From: an uncultured Pirellulaceae bacterium | Lineage (GTDB): Bacteria; Planctomycetota; Planctomycetia; Pirellulales; Pirellulaceae | Direction: 5' to 3' | Assembly (NCBI GenBank): GCA_947259675.1 | Contig: CAMYNE010000015.1 | Span: 727-13,476 of the forward strand | Length of the DNA: 12,750 bases | In this document: positions 7,355 to 12,750 of the stretch, piece by piece | How the letters are laid out: each line of letters opens with the position of its first letter | How positions within the stretch are numbered: position 1 is the first letter of the stretch | Notes under the pieces: generated by a model | What the model saw: the letters and a program-made list of their open reading frames with translations, nothing else | Told to the model about the DNA's origin: nothing | Databases searched by the model: none | Made by a program: the position numbers and the translations under genes

Positions 7355-8833
7355 ATGAATTTTCAATTGAAAACAGCCTGCTGCATTTTGGGGTGCGTTT
7401 TTCTGCTTCAAGACTCGCTCACGCTTGATGCTCAGGCGATCCTTGACCAACCCAAGGAACTTGGCGAACACCGACTGGTTATCGAAGTTGATCAAGACGC
7501 AAACGGAAAGGTATCTCGTGGACATTACCGGGTTTTTGAGAATCGGGAAGCACAGTCGGGTCGTAAAATAAAACTCAAAATTCTCGTTTTCCACGCGACG
7601 GGCTCAAATCCGAAACCTGACCCAATATTCATGTTGGCTGGGGGACCCGGTCAAGGCGCAGCCGATGTCAATACCGGTGTTGCCAACTCTGCTTTGCGTA
7701 AAAACCGTGACATTGTTCTGGTCAACCAGCGAGGAACCGGGGGCGACAATCGCCTGAGTTTTTCGCCACAAGATGGTAACGCCAATTCTCGCCAAAAACT
7801 CGGCCCGCTGTTTGATCCTGAACAAGTTCGCGCCGCCCGGGATCGACTTAGCAAAACCGCCGACTTGCGAATGTATTCAACGCCAATCGCAATGGATGAC
7901 CTCAATGAGGTACGTCAAGCACTAGGCTACGATCAAATCAACCTGATGGGAGGGTCTTATGGGACACGTGCTGCCCTCGTTTATATTCGCCGACATGGCG
8001 AAACCGTAAGAACGGCAACCTTGAACGGAGTGGCACCCATCCCGTTTGTGAATCCGTTGTATCATGCTCAAAGCGCTCAGAGAGCATTGGACCTAATTTT
8101 TGACGAAGTTGAGTCTTCACCAATCTACAGTAAACATTTTCCTGGCCTCCGCAAAAAATTTGCCGAGCTTTTGAAAAAGTTTGATGAGGGTCCGATCGAA
8201 GTCGAGGTGCGTGACGGCGGCGAGTTAGAAAAAGTGCAGCTTTCACGTGATGCGTTCACAAACGCAGTTCGAGTCCAGATGTATTACCTCGACACCAGTC
8301 GCAAACTCCCGGTCTTGTTGTGGCGCGCGATAAATGGTGACCTGCGGCCGTTCGCGGAGAGTTCGATTCAACGCAATCGCGCAATCGGTCAAACGCTGGC
8401 GATGGGAATGCTGTTATGTGTTACAGCTGCGGAAGACGTTTCCCGAATCGATCTAGATTCGATTGAGGAATTGACCTCGAACACTTTCACGGGAGGCTCA
8501 CGAGTTCACCGACAGATGGCTGCCTGCAAAAACTGGCCCAAGTCAATTCTTCCTGAAGACTTTGGTGAGCCGGTAAAATCCGATGTGCCCACGCTAATCC
8601 TGTCCGGCATACTGGATCCGGTTACGCCTCCGAAATGGGGTGAACTCGTGGCCAAGAACTTTCCCAACAGTTTGCATATCGTTGCTCCAGCCGCCCACGG
8701 CGTGGGTGGACCATGCATCAACAAAATACGAAACCAGTTTCTGAAAACGGGAACCGTCGCTAACCTCGACGTTAGCTGCGTCAAGGAAATGAAGCTCCCG
8801 CCGCTTTATTTGCCTCAGGAGAATTTTGAATAG
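7355..8833 (+). CDS. exported alpha/beta hydrolase, peptidase S33 / TAP-like
   Basis: A 492-residue hydrolase of the tripeptidyl/proline aminopeptidase-like group. The N-terminus (residues 1-27) is a signal peptide with a core CILGCVFLLQ and a likely cut after AQA. LAGGPGQGA (about 93-101) is the oxyanion/HGGP-type loop. VLVNQRGTGGD follows, as in S33 enzymes. Ser201 lies in the nucleophile elbow GGSYGTRAAL. A helical cap occupies about 230-380. Asp421 in SGILDPVTPP and His448 in APAAHGVGG complete the triad within a TAP-C-like tail. These enzymes release N-terminal residues or short peptides, and an extracytoplasmic site would make it a partner of the oligopeptidase at 1877 in peptide scavenging; that link is inference. 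AAAGG at 7340-7344 precedes the ATG by 10 bases. It has no close upstream neighbour (166-base gap). Confidence 0.9.
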   Translation: MNFQLKTACCILGCVFLLQDSLTLDAQAILDQPKELGEHRLVIEVDQDANGKVSRGHYRVFENREAQSGRKIKLKILVFHATGSNPKPDPIFMLAGGPGQGAADVNTGVANSALRKNRDIVLVNQRGTGGDNRLSFSPQDGNANSRQKLGPLFDPEQVRAARDRLSKTADLRMYSTPIAMDDLNEVRQALGYDQINLMGGSYGTRAALVYIRRHGETVRTATLNGVAPIPFVNPLYHAQSAQRALDLIFDEVESSPIYSKHFPGLRKKFAELLKKFDEGPIEVEVRDGGELEKVQLSRDAFTNAVRVQMYYLDTSRKLPVLLWRAINGDLRPFAESSIQRNRAIGQTLAMGMLLCVTAAEDVSRIDLDSIEELTSNTFTGGSRVHRQMAACKNWPKSILPEDFGEPVKSDVPTLILSGILDPVTPPKWGELVAKNFPNSLHIVAPAAHGVGGPCINKIRNQFLKTGTVANLDVSCVKEMKLPPLYLPQENFE

Positions 8834-8848
8834 CAAAAACACCTCGCG

Positions 8849-8874
8849 ATGCCAAAGTTGGTTTGCATTTTTTT
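8849..8874 (+). terminator. probable Rho-independent terminator after the S33 hydrolase
   Basis: ATGC-AAA (8849-8856, one bulged C) can pair with TTT-GCAT (8862-8868) around a 5-base loop GTTGG. Seven T (8868-8874) follow directly. The stem is AT-rich and bulged, so this is a moderate call; it lies 15 bases after the stop codon. Confidence 0.5.
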
Positions 8875-8913
8875 CATCCTGAGCCGATGGCCTCGTTGTT
8901 ATTCACAAATAGG

Positions 8914-8933
8914 CCGGGCCCGAGAGGGCCCGG
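8914..8933. repeat. perfect GC-rich hairpin with GAGA tetraloop
   Basis: CCGGGCCC (8914-8921), GAGA (8922-8925), GGGCCCGG (8926-8933): an uninterrupted 8-bp all-GC stem closed by a GNRA-type loop. No T-tract follows on either strand, so it is not a normal terminator. It could be a REP-like palindrome or an RNA processing or stability element. Confidence 0.6.
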
Positions 8934-8977
8934 AATGTCGCGGCTGCCAGACACCACACGGTGCGGGAGCAGATGGT

Positions 8978-9005
8978 TTGACCGGCGAACCGCGATGAAG
9001 ATAAT
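8978..9005 (+). promoter_or_regulatory. sigma70-type promoter for the small reading frame
   Basis: TTGACC (8978-8983) and GATAAT (9000-9005) are separated by 16 bases. Each hexamer matches the TTGACA/TATAAT consensus at five of six positions. Transcription would begin near 9012, about 38 bases before the ATG at 9050. It is the best promoter match I noticed by eye in the window. Confidence 0.5.
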
Positions 9006-9049
9006 AAGGCGGGGTGCCATTATTCGCTACGATTGGAAGGAGTCGCATG

Positions 9050-9178
9050 ATGTTGGAAATTCTCTACCAGGAAGATTCACCGGATTTTGTCATCTCCGAC
9101 CGAGCTCAACAAATTCTTTGCGACCAGGAGATCGACGAAGACGGACCGGGGACCGCGCTGACGGACGGGAAACGCTGA
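9050..9178 (+). CDS. small 42-residue protein, probably a truncated gene
   Basis: A short acidic frame, MLEILYQEDSPDFVISDRAQ onward, ending DGPGTALTDGKR-stop. The start is well supported: AAGGAG at 9037-9042, inside a longer GGAAGGAG, lies 7 bases before ATG 9050. A second ATG at 9047 is in frame and adds one residue. A good promoter lies upstream. There is no signal peptide or membrane segment. The opening resembles the N-terminus of larger planctomycete proteins that continue after a PGT(V/I)L-like motif; that likeness is from memory and weak. If right, the gene lost its body just after residue 42. It ends 64 bases before the end of the convergent gene at 9243. It may instead be a genuine small protein. 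Confidence 0.5.
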   Translation: MLEILYQEDSPDFVISDRAQQILCDQEIDEDGPGTALTDGKR

Positions 9179-9242
9179 ATTGCCTTGCGGTGATGGCCGT
9201 AGGCCACCTTGCCGCTGTTCTGTGTTTGGCGGCGATCGACGG

Positions 9243-9935
9243 CTACTGCGACTGCCGAACCACTTTATCTGGCTTTCGGACTACGCTAATCTCAGCAATT
9301 TGGCGCAGCTCAATTCGTTGACCCTGATTCGTCGTCAAGATGGATTGTTCAAATGCCAGCTGCGTTTGTTTGGAGATGGGCGACGACTCTGCCTGTATGA
9401 GTTGAATTTGGCCGGCTGCATCGGCAACGGTTAAACCTAGTTGAGCCAACGCTTCGCCAGAAAACTTAACATCAAGTTGATCCACTTGCTGGATGTTAGT
9501 GGGTGGATAGAAGGGCTTGTTTCGGAACAACTTCGATGGCGTAATCACGACATCTAGGGGGAGTCCATCAAGTGACCGAATGCACTGATCGACTTGTTTG
9601 GGCAGGTCCTGGCTGTCCGTCCCTGGCACGGCGATCGCATAGGCTTCGACACGGCCCGAATGACTCACGATCGTCCAAGACTCGATGTGTGGCGAGGACA
9701 TGAAAGCCAATTCAAGTTTCCTGGCGATGGACTCATCGCACGATTCCACGGTTGCGCCTGGATAGGTTACAACGACCTGCACCGTCGGCTGTCGGTTCAA
9801 CCATTCTCGAACAGGAACGCCTATGGCGAATAGCAGAGAAAAAACCAAGATGAATATAAATAGCGTCCGCAGTCGGAACTGACTGACGCGAGGTCGCTCA
9901 ACGTCGCCAATGGTGGTTTCTATTTTGTCCGGCAC
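9243..9935 (-). CDS. small membrane-anchored protein resembling part of an RND efflux-pump porter domain
   Basis: About 230 residues from the GTG at 9935. The open frame continues upstream to a TTG at 10061, but those first codons overlap a dispersed repeat and look non-coding, so the start is uncertain. Residues about 18-43 are FRLRTL followed by one membrane segment (FIFILVFSLLFAIGV). The rest should lie outside the cytoplasmic membrane. VVVTYPGATVESCDESIARKL (54-74, with the gap to VPGTD at 103-107) closely follows the AcrB-type order in which VxxxYPGAxxExV opens the first porter subdomain and a PGTD motif follows. SGEALAQLGLTVADAAGQIQ (159-178) and GQRIELRQIAEISV (205-218) match the later porter/docking part, where RND pumps have a gLTxxDV-like helix and a V.L.DVA.I strand. 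The pump's 12 membrane helices are absent. It is unclear whether this is a remnant or an independent small protein. Nothing upstream looks like a membrane-fusion partner. Confidence 0.65.
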   Translation of the reverse strand: MPDKIETTIGDVERPRVSQFRLRTLFIFILVFSLLFAIGVPVREWLNRQPTVQVVVTYPGATVESCDESIARKLELAFMSSPHIESWTIVSHSGRVEAYAIAVPGTDSQDLPKQVDQCIRSLDGLPLDVVITPSKLFRNKPFYPPTNIQQVDQLDVKFSGEALAQLGLTVADAAGQIQLIQAESSPISKQTQLAFEQSILTTNQGQRIELRQIAEISVVRKPDKVVRQSQ

Positions 9936-10052
9936 CTTGGTTATTCTGTCGCCTAAAGGGACTTCGTGCCCCAAGGCATAAATTGATTGTTGCAGGGATA
10001 GGATGAGATGCAAGTAAGTTGTGAATTCAGGGAAAACAGAAAGCCCTGGCGA

Positions 10053-10224
10053 TTGCAACAACAGTTTGATCCAACTTGGGACTCACGAACTAGAGCCGTG
10101 CAAATCGTTCCTTTTGGCCGGGATCGAAAGTACGCCCAATTCGCCCTGGCTGGCCGAGCCTCGTCAGGGCGGCGATTGGACGTTGAGCCGGATTAGCTAT
10201 TCGCAAAAGGGTCGTTTTTTGGCT
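10053..10224 (+). repeat. dispersed foldback repeat, copy R1
   Basis: First of three direct imperfect copies. It starts at TTGCAACAACAG (10053) and ends near GTCGTTTTTTGGC (10224). Its conserved core starts with CGCCCAATT (10133). Two nested stems are possible: the outer CGCCCAAT (10133-10140) with ATTGGACG (10175-10182, one mismatch), and the inner CGCCCTG (10142-10148) with CAGGGCG (10165-10171, perfect). A small GGCT/AGCC pair lies in the loop. GTTGAGC (10182-10188) follows the outer arm. Its left end runs into the 5' extension of the open frame of the minus-strand RND-like gene. Confidence 0.75.
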
Positions 10225-10576
10225 CGCGTCGGAAACTTGGCAAGTCAACGAGATGATAGGACAATTTCTGGCAAGGGGGATGCAACGGTTTCCGTTTCGC
10301 AGCTCGCACGGGTTACCTTCGCCTGGTTTGTGTTTAGTGGGTTTGAGGTGGATCGCAGACAGTCCGCATTTGCCAAAGCATAAGTCACAAACATTTGAGG
10401 CACCTTCAGGCGCCATTGCATACTTAGCTTGGCAACTGCCTTCAATTTAAGGCTTTGTTTGGCCATTTTTGATTTTCTTGCAAGAATCGGCTGTCGTTGG
10501 AACATCTTACGTAGAGCAAAAAGAAAACCAGGTAAAAAAAATTCGTACAAGCGTATTTTCTGCATTAATCACCCAA

Positions 10577-10586
10577 GTGAGGAGTT
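10577..10586 (+). promoter_or_regulatory. ribosome binding site fixing the start of the beta-helix gene
   Basis: GTGAGGAG (10577-10584) lies 9 bases before the ATG at 10594. It is a strong anti-SD match in a window where most genes have weak ones. It shows that the in-frame ATG at 10429 is not the start. Confidence 0.75.
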
Positions 10587-10593
10587 TCAAATC

Positions 10594-12132
10594 ATGACTG
10601 TGCTTCAACGAACAGCTGGGCTCGCGCTCGGCGTCTGTGCGTTCGCCATTATCGGCTCATCGGCGGCCGCCGACGTCCTCTTCGTGCCGAGCGAATATCC
10701 GACCATACAAGCGGCGATCGATGCCGCCCAGGGCGGCGACATTATTGTGCTTGACGATGGCCTTTACACGGGTCCAGGCAACCGTGATATCCGCTTTCAC
10801 GGCAAGGCGATCACGGTTCGCAGCGCCTTCGGTCGGCAGAGTTGTATCATCGATGCCGAGGGGACGAGCACAGAACCCTACCGCGGATTCATCTTCGACT
10901 CAGGCGAGACAACTGACGCCGTGCTTGAGGGAATCACGATTCGCGGTGGTGCCACGTTGCCGGGTGCGGTCGCCGACCAGTTCAACGGGGGCGGACTTTT
11001 CTTTCGCGAGGCAAGCGCCACCATCAAAAACTGTGTCATCAACGGCAATTCATGCGGTTGCTGGGGGGCCGGCGTGTATTGCAACTTCGGCGCTTCGCCG
11101 ATTCTGATTAACTGTGACATCTCGAACAACCACGCCAATGATGATGGCGGCGCCGTTTTTGTTTGGAACGGAGGCAGCGCGACTCTCATCAACTGCAACC
11201 TCAACGACAACAGTGCAATCGTCACCGGCGGCGCAATCTCGAGCTTCGGCGGCGGCGAGGGGACCAGCGTGATCAACTGCTGCCTGGCAAACAACGAGGC
11301 GCCATTTGGCAGCGCGATCTTGGGCTGGGACGTGACTGTCGCAAACTCGATCGTCTGGGGCGACACGGGCGGCGAACTCGTCTATCAGAATTCGGCCACG
11401 ATCAGCTACAGCATCGTCGAGGGCGGATACGCTGGCGTTGGGAACATCGATGCCGATCCAATGTTTGTCGACCAGGCCAACTTTGACTACCGTCTTCTCG
11501 CCGGCTCTCCCGCCATCGACTCCGCGGACAATACGGCCGTACCCGGCAATGTCGACACCGACTTGGACGGCAATTCCCGCTTTCACGACGACCCGGGCAC
11601 GGTGGACACCGGCATTCCCGGTATCCAGGGAGCAGTCGCTGATATGGGACCGTTCGAATTTCAGGGCTCGACGCCGCGTCCTGGGAATCTCACCAATTTG
11701 ATTATGGCAACCGGCACGATTCTCGAGGGTGGACAGTTGGAGCTTGTCGATTCCGACGATTTGGTTCTTCGCACCCGTTCGGGATTCGGTAACACGTTTA
11801 TCGACCTACATCACATGGAGTTCATCGTCGAAGCCGAAACCCAGAACTCGGCTCCGTCGTCGCTCGATGTCACAATCGAGTCGCGTATCGATCAGCCCAA
11901 TGGGCTCGCCCAGGTGAGTATGTTCAACTGGTCGACATATGAGTTCGATCTCCTGGGCTCGTACGCGATCGGTGAGACGGAAAGCGCGTTCACTTTTAGC
12001 GACATCCAGGCTTCGAACTATGTGAGCGGCAATGGCCAGATGTACGTTTCGGTCAAGCACCTCGTGTTCGTGCCCGTCTTCGCTTTCACATTCGAATCGA
12101 TGATCGACCAGGTCGAAATCGTGGTGGAATAA
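10594..12132 (+). CDS. secreted right-handed beta-helix protein with choice-of-anchor-Q-like region
   Basis: 512 residues. Residues 1-26 form a signal peptide (GLALGVCAFAIIG, cut near AAA-D). YPTIQAAIDAAQGGDIIVL (35-53) is the opening of parallel beta-helix proteins of the pectate lyase/NosD type. Repeated coils follow with Asn/Cys-rich turns: IKNCVINGNS, LINCDISNNH, LINCNLNDNS, VINCCLANNE and the degenerate VANSIVWGD. DADPMFVDQANFDYRLLAGSPAIDSADN matches the 'DPxFVD...RLxxGSPAID' signature of choice-of-anchor Q proteins (given here with gaps at 287-314 approximately). The last 130 residues are a beta-rich domain I do not recognise. No catalytic residues can be assigned, so polysaccharide binding or cleavage is only a guess. 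No PEP-CTERM or LPXTG sorting end is present. The gene is visibly GC-richer than its neighbours, has its own RBS and terminator, and is bracketed by direct repeats, which suggests acquisition as a unit. Confidence 0.85.
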   Translation: MTVLQRTAGLALGVCAFAIIGSSAAADVLFVPSEYPTIQAAIDAAQGGDIIVLDDGLYTGPGNRDIRFHGKAITVRSAFGRQSCIIDAEGTSTEPYRGFIFDSGETTDAVLEGITIRGGATLPGAVADQFNGGGLFFREASATIKNCVINGNSCGCWGAGVYCNFGASPILINCDISNNHANDDGGAVFVWNGGSATLINCNLNDNSAIVTGGAISSFGGGEGTSVINCCLANNEAPFGSAILGWDVTVANSIVWGDTGGELVYQNSATISYSIVEGGYAGVGNIDADPMFVDQANFDYRLLAGSPAIDSADNTAVPGNVDTDLDGNSRFHDDPGTVDTGIPGIQGAVADMGPFEFQGSTPRPGNLTNLIMATGTILEGGQLELVDSDDLVLRTRSGFGNTFIDLHHMEFIVEAETQNSAPSSLDVTIESRIDQPNGLAQVSMFNWSTYEFDLLGSYAIGETESAFTFSDIQASNYVSGNGQMYVSVKHLVFVPVFAFTFESMIDQVEIVVE

Positions 12133-12164
12133 CGTGTCGGGAGTGGATCCTCAGCTTTTCAGAC

Positions 12165-12198
12165 AACACCTGTGCGAACAGTTCGCACAGGTGTTTTT
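12165..12198 (+). terminator. strong Rho-independent terminator of the beta-helix gene
   Basis: AACACCTGTGCGAAC (12165-12179) is the exact reverse complement of GTTCGCACAGGTGTT (12181-12195), with one base between them. In practice this gives a 13-bp stem with a small loop. Five T end at 12198. It lies 32 bases after the stop codon and only 2 bases before repeat R2. The near-symmetry could also let it act on the opposite strand. Confidence 0.9.
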
Positions 12199-12200
12199 GG

Positions 12201-12374
12201 TTGCAGCAAGTCAGATTTCGCTGTGATGCGTCTGCTCGATAATAAGTTCGAGAATCGTTGGGTTTTTGCTGGGGAACGAAACCGCCCAATTCGAATCCGT
12301 TTGCGGGACCCATCAAGGGTGGTGATTTCGACATTGAGCCAGAATGGCTATCCGAAATACGGTCCTTTTCTGGC
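12201..12374 (+). repeat. dispersed foldback repeat, copy R2 (diverged)
   Basis: Same orientation as R1 and R3. The left end TTGCAGCAAGTCAG (12201) matches the R1 start. The core CGCCCAATTCG (12283-12293), then AAGGGTGGTGATTT, ATTGAGCCAGAATGGCTATC and GGTCCTTTTCTGGC follow in the same order and spacing. The inner stem is largely lost (AATCCG in place of CCCTG), and the GTT box is ATTGAGC (12333-12339). It is the most diverged copy. Confidence 0.7.
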
Positions 12375-12527
12375 AGTTGCAAAAACTACGGTAGCCTTAC
12401 GAGTTCTTGGAACAGTCCCAAACGACCGGCGGAATTAAGGGGAAGTTTGCCGATAGCGGCTATTCAAAGTTGAACAGAACCTCATCCACTGAGTCCGCAC
12501 GTTGGGCAAACCCGATGTTTGAATGGT

Positions 12528-12689
12528 TTGCAATAACAGATTCAACATTCGATACGTAAGAGCCAAAAAACGTTCGTTTTGCCGGGGAAAGAAAAACCGC
12601 CCAATTCGCCCTGCCTGTCCGGGGCCGCACAAGGGCGGTGATTGGGGCGTTAAGCCAGATGGGCTATCCGAAAATGGGTCCTTTGTTGC
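12528..12689 (+). repeat. dispersed foldback repeat, copy R3
   Basis: It starts at TTGCAATAACAG (12528). AGAGCC at 12559 matches 10092 in R1. The outer stem is CGCCCAAT (12598-12605) with ATTGGGGCG (12641-12649, one extra G). The inner stem is CGCCCTG (12607-12613) with CAAGGGCG (12630-12637, one extra A). GTTAAGC (12649-12655) follows, then CCAGATGGGCTATCCG and GGGTCCTTTGTTGC. Compared with R1 it is about 8 bases shorter in the left part and one base longer in the loop. Confidence 0.75.
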
Positions 12690-12750
12690 ATCGATTCAGA
12701 AAGGGTTGAGTTGATGACACGAGCTTAGCATTACTCCCTTGCCGCAGCGG

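Larger units (their letters stand above)
9936..10593. other. spacer with repeat copy R1 and no supported gene
   Basis: The stretch between the two divergent genes holds repeat R1 (10053-10224) and otherwise no convincing coding sequence. Frames at 10021-10383 plus and 10090-10416 and 10245-10565 minus overlap each other and the repeat, lack ribosome binding sites and resemble nothing known. The promoter of the beta-helix gene should lie between 10225 and 10570, but no clear hexamer pair stands out. Confidence 0.4.
12133..12750. other. right-edge region: terminator and repeat copies R2 and R3, no supported gene
   Basis: After the beta-helix gene the sequence consists of a terminator (12165-12198), repeat R2 (12201-12374), a 153-base spacer without features I recognise, repeat R3 (12528-12689) and 61 bases to the window edge. 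Short frames at 12172-12438, 12258-12473, 12435-12632 and 12523-12714 mostly translate the repeats and are not called as genes. Confidence 0.5.

Noticed and set aside
7355..7396. Lipoprotein signal (ILGC) in the S33 hydrolase
   Set aside because: Leu at -2 does not fit the lipobox, and the Cys lies inside the hydrophobic core before its end; an ordinary signal peptide ending at AQA fits better.
8863..9321. 152-codon plus-strand frame over the hairpin and the small gene
   Set aside because: It reads through a perfect palindrome and a good promoter, overlaps the better supported 42-codon frame in another phase, and its end is antisense to the RND-like gene.
9936..10061. N-terminal extension of the RND-like protein to the TTG at 10061
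   Set aside because: The first codons overlap the left end of repeat R1 and the translated residues are unlike the rest. A start nearer the FRLRTL segment is more likely.
10429..10593. 55-codon extension of the beta-helix gene
   Set aside because: It would put a basic, non-signal stretch before an intact signal peptide, and a strong RBS sits right before the ATG at 10594.
10053..12689. CRISPR array
   Set aside because: The three repeats are far too long and diverged, the spacing is irregular and no cas gene is present.
12172..12714. Small frames across repeats R2 and R3
   Set aside because: They translate the repeat DNA, change frame between copies and have no RBS, so they are treated as repeat shadows.

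Overview
The window looks like chromosomal DNA of a planctomycete close to Pirellulaceae (Rhodopirellula-like). This is inferred from the proteins, not from a marker gene. The grounds are a C-terminal domain in the first gene that I remember as recurring in planctomycete hypothetical proteins, an N-terminal 'FRLRTL + hydrophobic' segment of a kind common in that phylum, several exported S9/S33 peptidase and beta-propeller proteins, and many genes without a clear Shine-Dalgarno site. No rRNA, tRNA, CRISPR array, transposase or integrase is visible.

Layout. Positions 1-452 hold no gene I can support. A minus-strand gene (453-1298) encodes a two-domain protein of unknown role with a probable winged-helix middle part. 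A roughly 580-base gap with small inverted repeats follows. Next is a plus-strand block: an exported S9A prolyl oligopeptidase (1877-4042) ending in a strong terminator; a class I SAM-dependent methyltransferase (4109-4912) that starts only 15 bases after the terminator T-tract; a bifunctional chorismate mutase/prephenate dehydratase, pheA (4953-6065); an exported six-Asp-box beta-propeller protein (6100-7188); and an exported S33/TAP-like alpha/beta hydrolase (7355-8833). The methyltransferase, pheA and propeller genes are closely spaced and could be co-transcribed. The hydrolase follows a 166-base gap.

From about 8880 the window becomes accessory in character. There is a perfect GAGA-capped hairpin and then a 42-codon reading frame with an unusually good promoter and ribosome binding site, probably a truncated gene. 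On the minus strand lies a small one-TM protein that resembles an isolated piece of an RND pump porter domain. A visibly GC-richer gene (10594-12132) encodes a secreted right-handed beta-helix protein with its own SD and terminator.

That beta-helix gene is bracketed by three direct copies of a roughly 165-175-base imperfect repeat (10053-10224, 12201-12374, 12528-12689). The repeat folds back on itself and carries a GTTRRRY-like box at a constant distance from its conserved left arm. This repeat-gene-repeat-repeat layout is the most interesting feature of the window. It resembles an integron attC in some respects, but conservation continues past the box, which argues against a simple attC.
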